NCBI RefSeq assembly: GCF_006980705.1
Contig: NZ_SBHO01000003.1
Span: 124,001-188,000, forward strand
From: Tepidiphilus olei
Lineage (GTDB): Bacteria; Pseudomonadota; Gammaproteobacteria; Burkholderiales; Rhodocyclaceae
Direction of reading: 5' to 3'
DNA length: 64,000 bases
Below, in pieces: positions 18,120-26,119 of the stretch. Positions within the stretch are counted from its first letter, which is position 1, and every line of letters starts with the position of its first letter. The notes under the pieces were generated by a model. The model did not search any database. It was not told the DNA's origin and saw only the letters and a program-made list of their open reading frames with translations. The translations under genes were made by a program, and so were the position numbers.

Positions 18120-19004
18120 CTAGAGTACCCCCATTACCCGCTGGCGCCGCTCCATCAGACGCCAGACGAAGGGGGTGAAGATGAGCTGCATCGCCAGTTC
18201 CATCTTGCCGCCGGGAATCACCAGGGTGTTCGCGCGGCTCATGAAGGAATCGGCGATCATGTTGAGCAGGTAGGGAAAGTCGATGCCGCGCGGGTTGGCG
18301 AAGCGGATCACCACCAGGCTCTCGTCGGCGGTGGGCACGTCGCGGGCGATGAAGGGGTTGGAGGTGTCGACCACCGGGATGCGCTGGAAATTGACGTGCG
18401 TGCGGCTGAACTGCGGGCAGATGTAGCGCACGTAGTCGGGCATGCGGCGCAGGATGGTGTCGGTGACGGCCTCCGTGGAATAGCCGCGCTCGCTGCGGTC
18501 CCGCCACAGTTTCTGGATCCACTCGAGGTTGATGATGGGCACCACGCCGATCAAGAGATCCACGAAACGCGCCATGTCGTGGGTCTCGGTGACGAGCCCG
18601 CCGTGCAGCCCCTCGTAGAAGAGGAGATCGGTGTTTTCCGGCAGAGGCTCCCACGGGGTGAACGTACCAGGCTTCCCGCCGTATTTCGCTGCTTCCTCGA
18701 CGTCGTGCAGGTAGTGGCGCGTGCGGCCAGTGCCGCTCTCCGAGTAGGAGCGAAAGAGATTCTCCAGCTCGTCGAGCAGGTTCGCCTCGGGGCCGAAATG
18801 GCTGAAGTGATGATTGCCACGGGCGGCCTCTTCCGCGATGCGCCGACGCATCTCGGCACGGTCGAAGGCATGGAAGGCATCGCCCTCGACCACGGCGGCA
18901 TTGACCCCTTCGCGCTCGAAGATGCGCACGAAGGTGCGGGTGATGGTGCTCGTACCTGCGCCAGAAGAGCCGGTGACCGCGATGATGGGGTGTTTGATCG
19001 ACAT
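18120..19004 (-). CDS. prk: Phosphoribulokinase
   Basis: Phosphorylates ribulose 5-phosphate to the Rubisco substrate ribulose 1,5-bisphosphate, so it marks Calvin-cycle carbon fixation. The 294-residue protein is the length of the bacterial octameric class. The P-loop GSSGAGTSTITRTF is at residues 11-24. HHFSHFGPEANLLDELENLF and LLFYEGLHGG (catalytic Asp/Glu region) follow, and FPYLLNMIADSFMSRANTLV closes the C-terminal part. Start at 19004 follows a -10-like TATACT; the 20-residue upstream extension has no support. No Rubisco or cbbR gene is seen in the window, so the gene stands apart from any cbb operon here. Confidence 0.95.
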   Translation of the reverse strand: MSIKHPIIAVTGSSGAGTSTITRTFVRIFEREGVNAAVVEGDAFHAFDRAEMRRRIAEEAARGNHHFSHFGPEANLLDELENLFRSYSESGTGRTRHYLHDVEEAAKYGGKPGTFTPWEPLPENTDLLFYEGLHGGLVTETHDMARFVDLLIGVVPIINLEWIQKLWRDRSERGYSTEAVTDTILRRMPDYVRYICPQFSRTHVNFQRIPVVDTSNPFIARDVPTADESLVVIRFANPRGIDFPYLLNMIADSFMSRANTLVIPGGKMELAMQLIFTPFVWRLMERRQRVMGVL

Positions 19005-19028
19005 GGCAGTCCTGCGTATCGACCCTGC

Positions 19029-19034
19029 AGTATA
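19029..19034 (-). promoter_or_regulatory. -10-like element upstream of prk
   Basis: TATACT on the minus strand, 24 bp upstream of the prk ATG, suggests a transcript with a short leader. The -35 region is not convincing. The sulfur operon upstream ends at 19096 in the same direction. Confidence 0.4.
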
Positions 19035-19095
19035 ACGCCGTTTCAGCGCTGTAGATGCGCCCATCGATGCGGGTTTTGGGATGAGGCAGCGCGAT

Positions 19096-19263
19096 TCAAC
19101 GGCCGGAGCAGTGACCGCCGCTCGGGGCTTGGCCGCTGCCGAGCGCGATCGGCGGTGGTTCGGGACGATAGCGGTGGGCGGTCAAGGCGTCAAGGAGTAT
19201 CAGGCCGGTGAGCGCCAGCCAAAAAAGGGCCGTGAGGCGGCGAAACCAGAGTGTCGTGTCCAT
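19096..19263 (-). CDS. Small single-span membrane protein, last gene of the sulfur operon
   Basis: A 55-residue protein starting MDTTLWFRRLTALFWLAL. Residues about 9-28 form one hydrophobic helix, preceded by Arg-Arg, with a Pro-rich tail (RYRPEPPPIALG) and a single Cys near the C-terminus, suggesting an anchored peptide with a periplasmic tail. A GAGAGAAG ribosome binding site sits 3-4 bp before the ATG, and the gene begins 11 bp after the stop of the TsuA-like permease. I do not recognise the family. Position and ribosome binding site support a real gene, possibly an accessory subunit of the permease. Confidence 0.6.
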   Translation of the reverse strand: MDTTLWFRRLTALFWLALTGLILLDALTAHRYRPEPPPIALGSGQAPSGGHCSGR

Positions 19264-19274
19264 TTGCTTCTCTC

Positions 19275-20360
19275 TCAGGTGGCCGTCGCTTCGATTCGAC
19301 GGCGCAGGCGCACGCCCAGGATCGAGCCGAGGAAGGCCATGGCGAACCATATCCACCCATGGAGGCTGGCCGAGCTCACCCCGCCCAGGAAGGCTCCGAC
19401 GTTGCAGCCAAAGGCCATTCGGGAAGAATAGCCCAGTATCAGGCCCGCGGTGGCTGCGACCAGTAGGCGTCGTGCCGAAGGCAGGTTGGTGGTCACGGGG
19501 GCGCGCCAGCGCGAGACGGCATAGGCGCCGTAGAGCAGTCCGAAGTTGGTGACCGAGGTGACGTCGAACACGATGGGTTCGACCAAGCGCGTTGCGTGCG
19601 GGGCCACGCTCCAGAAGGGATCGGCGGCAGGGTTCCATCCCAGGGCGGCAAACGCCTTGGCACCCCATAGCCCTACGCCATAGACGATGCCCCAGGGCTG
19701 ACCGGCCACGATCAGGTGCAGTGCTGCGAGCAAGGCGAGCAGGATGGCGCCGATCACCCAGCGCCGCGGCCAGGGACCAGCGCTGCGGGCATGCGGCAGG
19801 GTGAGCAATGCCACCAGAGCGCAGCCGGCTAGCGTGAGGGCGAGCGCCGTCGGCCAGCCGTAGCGCAGCAGGTCGACGGGCGGCAGACCCCCGAGGGCGA
19901 CCCAGGCCGGCTGATGCGAGGCGCCAAGGAAACTGCCGAGCATGAAAGTGGGCAACACCACCACCGAGAGCGGCGACCCGGCGCCCGCCTTGTAGAGCGT
20001 GCCGGAGCCGCAGCCGTCGGTGAGCTGCATCGCCGCGCCGAAGAGGAACGCGCCGAGCAGCAGGCTGAGCGTGAGGGGAGCCACCGCGCCGACGAGTTCG
20101 CCGGGGTGCGCGGCCAGCAGCGGCAGCATCAGACCGGAGGCGAGTGCAAGCAAGAGCAGCTGGGCCCACAGCCCGTGCGGATTGCGCCGCTCGATGTAGT
20201 CGCGCCAGCCGGTGGTGAAGCCGAAGCGGCAGCCCTGCAGCACGGCGCCGAATCCGAGCCCGAGCAGCGTCAGTAGCCCCTGGCGCAAGCCGGCGAGCAA
20301 GGTGATGGCGAACACCAACGCGAGTGCGCCGGTGACGAGGACGACACGGCGAACCAACAT
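19275..20360 (-). CDS. YeeE/YedE (TsuA-like) sulfur-compound permease
   Basis: A 361-residue inner-membrane protein with about nine to ten helices and the internal repeat of the YeeE/YedE family, whose characterised members import thiosulfate. The repeated Cys-containing motifs are visible: MQLTDGCGSGTLYKAGAG (Cys117) and SSRMAFGCNVGAFLGGVSS (Cys near 319), with a further Cys44 in LQGCRFGFTTGWRDY. The start at 20360 (MLVRRVV) has a GGTGGA-like box upstream; longer frames overlap the rhodanese gene. It is 8 bp downstream of a periplasmic rhodanese, which supports a role in reduced-sulfur uptake. The exact substrate is inference. Confidence 0.9.
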   Translation of the reverse strand: MLVRRVVLVTGALALVFAITLLAGLRQGLLTLLGLGFGAVLQGCRFGFTTGWRDYIERRNPHGLWAQLLLLALASGLMLPLLAAHPGELVGAVAPLTLSLLLGAFLFGAAMQLTDGCGSGTLYKAGAGSPLSVVVLPTFMLGSFLGASHQPAWVALGGLPPVDLLRYGWPTALALTLAGCALVALLTLPHARSAGPWPRRWVIGAILLALLAALHLIVAGQPWGIVYGVGLWGAKAFAALGWNPAADPFWSVAPHATRLVEPIVFDVTSVTNFGLLYGAYAVSRWRAPVTTNLPSARRLLVAATAGLILGYSSRMAFGCNVGAFLGGVSSASLHGWIWFAMAFLGSILGVRLRRRIEATAT

Positions 20361-20368
20361 GGTGGACC

Positions 20369-21328
20369 TCACTGGGCGACCCAGCGCTTGGCCTCGCGCA
20401 CCAGCGCCTGCAAGCGGGAGGGTTCGTGGTCCATCGGCAGGTCGCGCCGGCTCCAGGCGACCACCGATTCGGGGTAGAGCAGCACGTCTTCGTGGCCCAG
20501 GAGTTCCGAGAGCACGAACCAGTCGGTAGCGGCCCAATGACCGGTGTTGCAGAAGGCAACCGCGGGTTCCGAGCCGATCAGGTCTTCCCGGGCGACGATG
20601 GCGCGAAGCTCCTCCAGGGGCTTGAGCCGTTTGCCGTCGGCGGCAAAGAAGCGTGTATGCGGCAGCGATGCCGCGCCGGGCAGCGTGCCGTAGCGTGCCG
20701 CGCCAGCGTGGCGGGTCTCACCGTGGAAGAACGGTTCGGGGCGGGCATCGATGAGCCGGGTGGGCGAGCCGGTTTGGAGGCGTTCGGCCAGGGCCTCGGT
20801 ACTGAGAATGCGTCGGGAATCGAAACGGACGGTGAAGTTGCTGGGCTCGGGGCGAGGTTCGGCGGTGACGAGATCGTGACCGTCTTCGGCCCAACCGAGG
20901 GTGCCTCCGTCGAGCACCGACAAGCGCGTGAGCCCACCCACCTTGAGCGTCCAGTAGACGCGCGCGGCGGCGCCGAAGTCGGTGGCGTCCTTGCCCGCAT
21001 GGGCGACGATCACATGGACGTTTTGGTCGATGCCGGCGCGGCGCAGCGCTTCGGTCAGCGTCTGTTCGGAGGGCAGGGCACCGGGGTTGTCGGCCGGGCC
21101 GCGAAAGACACCGTAAGGAATATTGACCGCACCGGGAAGGTGTCCCGTGGCGTATTCCGCGGCGGGGCGGATGTCGAGCACGCGCACGCCGGGATCGCGC
21201 AGCAGCGGCACGAGCTCGTCCGGCGTGAGCAAAGGTCGCACCGGCTGGGTTTGCGCGGCGGCGAAGGCGGCAAAACCCAGCAGGAACGTCACCAGGAGTG
21301 AGCGGCAGGAGCAGACAAGGGAACGCAT
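20369..21328 (-). CDS. Periplasmic two-domain rhodanese (thiosulfate/3-mercaptopyruvate sulfurtransferase type)
   Basis: A 319-residue sulfurtransferase with an N-terminal signal peptide (residues 1-25, ending AFAAAQ). The first rhodanese domain (about 35-155) has VLDIRPAAEYATGHLPGAVNI but His-Ala-Gly where the loop cysteine would be, so it is inactive in catalysis. The second (about 175-300) has LIDARPEPFFHGET and the active-site loop FCNTGHWAATDW with Cys260. I place the start at the ATG at 21328 because the GAGG box is 8 bp upstream of it; a GTG and an ATG at 21337 and 21334 are too close to that box. It is the first gene of an operon with the TsuA-like permease and a small membrane protein. 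Confidence 0.92.
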   Translation of the reverse strand: MRSLVCSCRSLLVTFLLGFAAFAAAQTQPVRPLLTPDELVPLLRDPGVRVLDIRPAAEYATGHLPGAVNIPYGVFRGPADNPGALPSEQTLTEALRRAGIDQNVHVIVAHAGKDATDFGAAARVYWTLKVGGLTRLSVLDGGTLGWAEDGHDLVTAEPRPEPSNFTVRFDSRRILSTEALAERLQTGSPTRLIDARPEPFFHGETRHAGAARYGTLPGAASLPHTRFFAADGKRLKPLEELRAIVAREDLIGSEPAVAFCNTGHWAATDWFVLSELLGHEDVLLYPESVVAWSRRDLPMDHEPSRLQALVREAKRWVAQ

Positions 21329-21369
21329 CGCCATCACCTCAACGTGTCATCTCGAAGTCGAGGTGGGCG

Positions 21370-21398
21370 ATGATAGAAGAGGAGGACGCGTTCGCCAA
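21370..21398 (-). promoter_or_regulatory. Sigma-70-type promoter of the rhodanese operon
   Basis: On the minus strand TTGGCG (21393-21398) and TATCAT (21370-21375) are separated by exactly 17 bp, matching the consensus at 4 and 5 of 6 positions. The predicted transcript start is near 21363, about 35 bp before the rhodanese ATG. An inverted repeat lies just upstream. Confidence 0.65.
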
Positions 21399-21416
21399 GC
21401 CGGCTGGAGAGGTTTG

Positions 21417-21437
21417 TTTATGAATTTCGGTCATAAA
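21417..21437. promoter_or_regulatory. Perfect inverted repeat, likely regulator binding site
   Basis: TTTATGA and TCATAAA form a perfect 7-bp inverted repeat around a 7-bp centre in an otherwise GC-rich region. Its centre is near -64 relative to the predicted start of the rhodanese operon, where class I activators bind. The AhpD-like gene, transcribed in the same direction, ends about 100 bp further upstream. The regulator is unknown. Confidence 0.6.
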
Positions 21438-21536
21438 TCCACCGCGACGAGGTGGCGAGCCGACCCGCTGCCTCGTTTCTTCTCGACGTTTTTTCGCGGC
21501 GCCCGGGCGCCCAGAGGGCAGGATTTTTTGCCGTGT

Positions 21537-22109
21537 TCAGCTCCGTCCCATGGCGTAGAACTCGTCGTTGGGTCGCAGGGCGCTCATGTTGGCGATGCGG
21601 TTGCTCATGCCGTAGAAAGCGGCGATGGCGCCGATGTCCCAAATGTCGTCGAGTGTGAAACCATGAGTGCGCAAGGCGGCGAAGTCTTCGTCGGTGACCT
21701 CAGCCGAGCGCAGCGCCACTTTCATGGCGTAGTCGAGCATGGCGCGCTGGCGCGGGGTGACTTCGGCGCGGCGGTAATTGACGGCGAGCTGGTCCGACAG
21801 GCGCGGGTTCTTGCTGCGGATGCGCACGATGGCTCCGTGGGCGATCACGCAGTAGAGGCAGTCGTTGGCCGCCGAGGTGGCGACCACGATCATCTCGCGC
21901 TCAGCCTTGGTAAGGCCGGTGTTCTTCTCCATGAGCGCGTCGTGATAGGCGAAAAAGGCGCGGAATTCCTCGGGCCGGTGGGCGAGGGCGAGGAAGACGT
22001 TGGGTATGAATCCGGTCTTTTCTTGCGCCGCGAGGATGCGGGCGCGGATGTCTTCGGGCAGCTCGTCGAGCCGAGCGACGGGAAAGCGGCTGATGCGGTC
22101 TTCATTCAT
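21537..22109 (-). CDS. AhpD-like peroxidase-related protein (carboxymuconolactone decarboxylase fold)
   Basis: A 190-residue alpha-helical protein of the AhpD/CMD superfamily, uncharacterised peroxidase-related branch. The redox motif CLYCVIAHG (CxxC followed by His) near residue 84 and the preceding EREMIVVATSAAND are diagnostic. The N-terminal FPVARLDELPEDIRARI and FIPNVFLALAHRPEEF are typical of this branch. It probably acts in peroxide or organic hydroperoxide defence; the partner reductase is not encoded nearby. A terminator hairpin of fba lies just upstream, so it has its own promoter in the short gap 22110-22133 or reads through from fba. Confidence 0.88.
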   Translation of the reverse strand: MNEDRISRFPVARLDELPEDIRARILAAQEKTGFIPNVFLALAHRPEEFRAFFAYHDALMEKNTGLTKAEREMIVVATSAANDCLYCVIAHGAIVRIRSKNPRLSDQLAVNYRRAEVTPRQRAMLDYAMKVALRSAEVTDEDFAALRTHGFTLDDIWDIGAIAAFYGMSNRIANMSALRPNDEFYAMGRS

Positions 22110-22133
22110 GGATGTCTCCTCCTAAGAAGAAAA

Positions 22134-22152
22134 AGCCCGCACACGGCGGGCT
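22134..22152 (-). terminator. Intrinsic terminator after fba
   Basis: AGCCCGC and GCGGGCT form a 7-bp stem with a 5-nt loop, 6 bp beyond the fba stop. On the minus strand it is followed by TTTTTCTTCTT. This ends the leftward pyk-fba transcript. Confidence 0.88.
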
Positions 22153-22158
22153 CGGGAA

Positions 22159-23223
22159 TCAGCGTACTTGCTGGGCGAGTTCACCCGAGCGATAGCGCTC
22201 GGCCATTTTCTCGAGCGGGATCGGTTTGATCTTGCTCGCCATGCCGGCGCAGCCAAACGCTTCGTAGCGCGATTTGCACAGGGCCTTGGCGGCGGCGCGC
22301 GCCGGTTTGAGATATTCGCGCGGATCGAACTTGTCGGGCGATTCGGCGAAGAAGCGGCGGATCGCGCCGGTCATCGCCAGACGGATGTCGGTGTCGATGT
22401 TGATCTTGCGCACGCCGTAGCGGATGGCGGTTTGGATCTCCTCGACGGGCACGCCATAGGTCTCTTTCATGTCGCCGCCGTAGCGCCGGATTTCTTCGAG
22501 CAGCTCCTGCGGCACGCTGGAGGAGCCGTGCATGACGAGGTGGGTGTTGGGCAGCCGGGCGTGGATTTCCTTGACGCGCTCGATGGCCAGGATGTCGCCG
22601 GTGGGCTTGCGCGAGAACTTGTAGGCGCCGTGGCTGGTGCCGATGGCGATCGCCAGGGCGTCGCACTGCGTGGCGCGCACGAAGTCGGCGGCCTGCTCGG
22701 GGTCGGTGAGCAGCATCGAGTGCTCGAGCGTGCCGGCCGCGCCGATGCCGTCTTCTTCGCCCGCCTTGCCGGTCTCGAGCGAGCCCAGACAACCGAGCTC
22801 GGCTTCGACCGTCACGCCGATGTAGTGGGCGAAGCGTACCACTTCCTGGGTGACGGCCACGTTGTATTCGTAGGAGGAAGGGGTTTTCCCGTCTTCCAAT
22901 AGCGATCCGTCCATCATCACGCTGGTGAAGCCGGAGCGGATGGCGGTCATGCACACGGCCGGGGTCTGGCCGTGATCCTGGTGCATCACGACCGGCAGAT
23001 GGGGGTAGGATTCGACCGCGGCGAGCAGCAGGTGGCGCAGGAAGGGTTCGCCGGCATACTTGCGCGCGCCGGCCGAGGCTTGCATGATCACGGGGCTGTC
23101 GGTCTCGGCCGCGGCTTCCATGATCGCCTGCACTTGTTCGAGGTTGTTCACGTTGAAGGCGGGAATACCGTAGCCGTGTTCGGCGGCATGATCGAGCAGC
23201 TGGCGCATCGAGACGAGAGGCAT
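22159..23223 (-). CDS. fba: Fructose-bisphosphate aldolase class II, Calvin-cycle subtype
   Basis: Zinc-dependent aldolase joining triose phosphates to fructose 1,6-bisphosphate (and sedoheptulose bisphosphate in the Calvin cycle). The 354-residue protein starts [19 protein letters not shown]. It has [11 protein letters not shown] (catalytic Asp and zinc His), [36 protein letters not shown] and [13 protein letters not shown]. Overall it resembles the CbbA-type subfamily of autotrophic Proteobacteria. The ATG at 23223 has an AAGGAG box; the long upstream extension has no support. It lies 38 bp after pyk in the same direction, and a terminator follows. Confidence 0.96.
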   Translation of the reverse strand: MPLVSMRQLLDHAAEHGYGIPAFNVNNLEQVQAIMEAAAETDSPVIMQASAGARKYAGEPFLRHLLLAAVESYPHLPVVMHQDHGQTPAVCMTAIRSGFTSVMMDGSLLEDGKTPSSYEYNVAVTQEVVRFAHYIGVTVEAELGCLGSLETGKAGEEDGIGAAGTLEHSMLLTDPEQAADFVRATQCDALAIAIGTSHGAYKFSRKPTGDILAIERVKEIHARLPNTHLVMHGSSSVPQELLEEIRRYGGDMKETYGVPVEEIQTAIRYGVRKINIDTDIRLAMTGAIRRFFAESPDKFDPREYLKPARAAAKALCKSRYEAFGCAGMASKIKPIPLEKMAERYRSGELAQQVR

Positions 23224-23261
23224 GGGACGTTTCTCCTTGAAGCGGATCGTTCGGGCGGATT

Positions 23262-24713
23262 CTACACCGGCGGCGCGGCGGCTCGCAGGGTCTGGCCGAC
23301 GCGCACGATCTTGAGGGTGTTGGTACCGCCGGGCACGCCGATGGGTTCGCCGATGGTGAGCGCGATGAGATCGTCGTAGGCGACGATGCCGCGCTCGAGC
23401 AGGATCTTCTCCGCTTCCCACAGCATTTCGTCGCGGTCCTGGTGGACTTGCGACACGAGGATGGGCGTGACCTGACGATAGAGCGTCATGTGGTTGCGCG
23501 TGTGCTCGTCGGGGGTGAGCGCGAAGATGGGGACACCGCAGTTGATCCGGCTCATCCACAGGGCGGTGGCGCCGGTCTGGGTCATGGCGGCGATCGCCTT
23601 GACGCGCAAGTGCCAGCCGGTCCAGATCGCCGACATGGCGATCGCCTCGTCGATGCGGGTGAAGACCCGATCGAGCAGCTCGCGATCGAGCGAGCTCTCC
23701 TGGGAGCGTTCGGCTTCGAGGCAGACGCGGTGCATGGCTTCCACCGTCTCGACCGGATAGCGGCCGCTGGCGGTCTCGGCCGAGAGCATGACCGCGTCGG
23801 TGCCGTCGAGCACGGCGTTGGCCACGTCCGAGACCTCGGCGCGCGTGGGCACCGGGCTTTCGATCATCGATTCCATCATCTGCGTAGCGGTGATGGTGAG
23901 CCGTTTGTGCTCGCGCGCGAGCCGCAGCATCTTTTTCTGTAGCGCCGGTACCGCCGCATCGCCCACTTCGACGGCGAGATCGCCGCGTGCGACCATGATG
24001 CCGTCGCTCGCCTCCAGGATTTCCTCGAGATTTTGCACCGCTTCGATGCGTTCGATCTTGGCGATGATGAGCGCGTGTCCGCCGGCGGCGCGCATGAGCT
24101 GGCGGGCCATGTAGATGTCGGCGGCGTTCTTGGGGAAGGATACGGCGAGAAAATCGACGTCGAGTTCGGCGGCAAGCCGGATGTCTTCCATGTCCTTGGC
24201 GGTGAGCGCCGGGGCCGAGAGGCCGCCGCCCTGCCGGTTGATGCCCTTGTGATCGGAGAGCACGCCGCCCACGAGCACCGTGGTATGGATGCGATCGCCG
24301 GCGACGTAATCGACCTGCAGCCGGATCTTGCCGTCGTCGAGCAGCAGTACGTCGCCGGGGCGGACGTCGCGCGGCAGATCGGGGTAGTCGAGCCCGACGC
24401 GGGTCTCGTCGCCCACGGGGCAGTGGACGTCGAGGATGAATGGCTGGCCGCGCTCGAGCGTGATTTTTCCGTGGGCGAATTTACCGATGCGGATCTTCGG
24501 TCCTTGCAGGTCACCGAGTAGCCCCACGGGCCTTTCCCGCCCGAGGGCGAGTTCGCGCACCAGCCGGGCGCGGGCACGATGCTCGTCGGGGCTGCCGTGC
24601 GAGAAATTGAGCCGGGCGACGTCGAGCCCGGCATCGATCATGCGACCGAGTACCTCAAGGCTGGAGCTCGCCGGCCCGAGCGTGGCGACGATCTTGGTGT
24701 GGCGTGGAGGCAT
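23262..24713 (-). CDS. pyk: Pyruvate kinase
   Basis: Converts PEP and ADP to pyruvate and ATP. The 483-residue protein has the N-terminal [27 protein letters not shown], the beta-barrel B domain, [18 protein letters not shown] with the catalytic Lys/Glu, [13 protein letters not shown], and [23 protein letters not shown]. The C-terminal regulatory domain is complete, ending with [12 protein letters not shown]. It precedes fba in a pyk-fba operon. In Betaproteobacteria with the Calvin cycle, pgk, pyk and fba often cluster; pgk is not in the window. Confidence 0.97.
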   Translation of the reverse strand: MPPRHTKIVATLGPASSSLEVLGRMIDAGLDVARLNFSHGSPDEHRARARLVRELALGRERPVGLLGDLQGPKIRIGKFAHGKITLERGQPFILDVHCPVGDETRVGLDYPDLPRDVRPGDVLLLDDGKIRLQVDYVAGDRIHTTVLVGGVLSDHKGINRQGGGLSAPALTAKDMEDIRLAAELDVDFLAVSFPKNAADIYMARQLMRAAGGHALIIAKIERIEAVQNLEEILEASDGIMVARGDLAVEVGDAAVPALQKKMLRLAREHKRLTITATQMMESMIESPVPTRAEVSDVANAVLDGTDAVMLSAETASGRYPVETVEAMHRVCLEAERSQESSLDRELLDRVFTRIDEAIAMSAIWTGWHLRVKAIAAMTQTGATALWMSRINCGVPIFALTPDEHTRNHMTLYRQVTPILVSQVHQDRDEMLWEAEKILLERGIVAYDDLIALTIGEPIGVPGGTNTLKIVRVGQTLRAAAPPV

Positions 24714-24752
24714 GGGGGCTCCAATGACGGCGTAAGGCGTTTGCGCTCGTCC

Positions 24753-24758
24753 ATTGTA
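24753..24758 (-). promoter_or_regulatory. -10-like element upstream of pyk
   Basis: TACAAT on the minus strand about 40 bp upstream of the pyk ATG. The -35 at 17 bp is poor. It lies in the 157-bp divergent region shared with the His-rich small gene. Confidence 0.35.
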
Positions 24759-24870
24759 GCAAGAAGGGGGATCGTGGAGCGGGCAGGGAGAAACACTTTT
24801 TTACCGCGTCGCGAGATCGACGGAGTTAAGCTTTGATGGAGATAGGAACGTGCTCCGTGGAGGAAGGATG

Positions 24871-25173
24871 ATGAATATGAAAAAGAAGATCGTCCTCGGT
24901 CTGGGGATCGTGCTGCTGGGGTCTTCGCCCGCATGGGCGGGCAAGCCATGGCATGGTAAAGCTCATGGCCGTCCGGACGTGGTGGTGATCGAACGCCATG
25001 ACCATTGGCGACATCATCGGGATTACCGGCCGGTGACGGTGGTGCGTGAGAAAACGGTGGTCCATCACCATTGGGCCCCGCCGCCTCGGGTAGTCGAATA
25101 CCGCTATGCCCGACCCTACTATGGGCCGGGCGTGACGATCGACGTCTCGCCGATCTTCATTCCGTTCCGGTGA
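24871..25173 (+). CDS. Small His-rich exported protein of unknown function
   Basis: A 100-residue protein with a clear Sec signal peptide ([17 protein letters not shown], cleavage near SPAWAG at residues 19-24). The mature part is basic and unusually rich in His, Arg, Tyr and Val: [32 protein letters not shown] and a hydrophobic end [19 protein letters not shown] box is 7 bp before the ATG at 24871; alternatives at 24868 and 24877 are less well spaced. I do not recognise the family. The His clusters suggest metal binding in the periplasm, which is inference. Its 3' end overlaps the convergent hemF by 17 bp. Confidence 0.72.
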   Translation: MNMKKKIVLGLGIVLLGSSPAWAGKPWHGKAHGRPDVVVIERHDHWRHHRDYRPVTVVREKTVVHHHWAPPPRVVEYRYARPYYGPGVTIDVSPIFIPFR

Positions 25174-26119
25174 GGGGCGTCTCGGCCGAGCGTTCGGCCC
25201 AATCGCGCGGCCTGAGCGCTTCGTAGAGCGCCGCCTCGGGGCTGCCGGGCTCGGGGTGCCAGTCGTAGCGCCAGCGGGCGAGCGGCGGTAGCGACATGAG
25301 GATGGCTTCGGTGCGCCCGCCGCTTTGCAAGCCGAAATGGGTGCCGCGATCCCACACGAGGTTGAATTCGACGTAGCGGCCGCGGCGGTAGGCTTGGAAG
25401 TCGCGCTCGCGCTCGCCGTAAGGGTGGGCGAGCCGCCGCTCGAGGAGGGGGAGATAGGCCGGAAGGAAGGCGTCTCCCACGGCTTGGGTGAGGCGCCAGG
25501 CCGATTCGAAGGGGATGGTGCCGTCGGCCCCCAGATCGTCGAAGAAGAGCCCGCCCACGCCGCGTGGCTCTTCGCGATGTTTCAGGTAGAAGTACTCGTC
25601 GCACCAGCGTTTGTAGTGCCGGTACTGCGTTTCGTCGAAACCCGCGCCCAGCACCGCGTCGCGGCAGGTGCGGTGAAAGTGCACGATGTCTTCGACGAAG
25701 GGGTAGTAGGGCGTGAGATCCATGCCGCCGCCGAACCACCACACGGGCGGCGATCCTTCGGCGGTGGCGACGAAGGCACGCACGTTGAGGTGTACGGTGG
25801 GGCAGTAAGGATTGCGGGGGTGCAGCACGAGCGACACGCCCAGCGCCTCGAAGGCACGCCCGGCGAGCTCGGGGCGCCGTGCGCTCGCCGAAGGCGGCAG
25901 GCTCGCGCCGCGCACATGGGAGAAATTGACGCCGCCGCGCTCGAGCACCGGGCCGTCTTCGGTGATGCAGCTCACTCCGTCGCCCACGAGCGCTTCGCCC
26001 TCGGGCCGTTGCCAACGATCTTCGCGAAATGGGCGGCCGTCGATTCTGGCGAGCGCCGCCACGATGCGCGCCTGCAGCGCGAGGAAATGATGCCGGATCG
26101 CGGCGGTGTCGGGCGTCAT
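25157..26119 (-). CDS. hemF: Oxygen-dependent coproporphyrinogen III oxidase
   Basis: Oxidatively decarboxylates coproporphyrinogen III to protoporphyrinogen IX in haem synthesis, requiring O2. The 320-residue protein has [20 protein letters not shown], the conserved [77 protein letters not shown] and a C-terminal DW motif. The ATG at 26119 overlaps the purD stop by 4 bp (ATGA), so hemF is the last gene of a purH-purD-hemF operon. It shows that the organism can live aerobically. Confidence 0.97.
   Translation of the reverse strand: MTPDTAAIRHHFLALQARIVAALARIDGRPFREDRWQRPEGEALVGDGVSCITEDGPVLERGGVNFSHVRGASLPPSASARRPELAGRAFEALGVSLVLHPRNPYCPTVHLNVRAFVATAEGSPPVWWFGGGMDLTPYYPFVEDIVHFHRTCRDAVLGAGFDETQYRHYKRWCDEYFYLKHREEPRGVGGLFFDDLGADGTIPFESAWRLTQAVGDAFLPAYLPLLERRLAHPYGERERDFQAYRRGRYVEFNLVWDRGTHFGLQSGGRTEAILMSLPPLARWRYDWHPEPGSPEAALYEALRPRDWAERSAETPLTGTE

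Noticed and set aside
22159-23559. 466-residue version of the aldolase
   Set aside because: The N-terminal extension is low-complexity His/Arg sequence overlapping pyk; an AAGGAG box marks the ATG at 23223.
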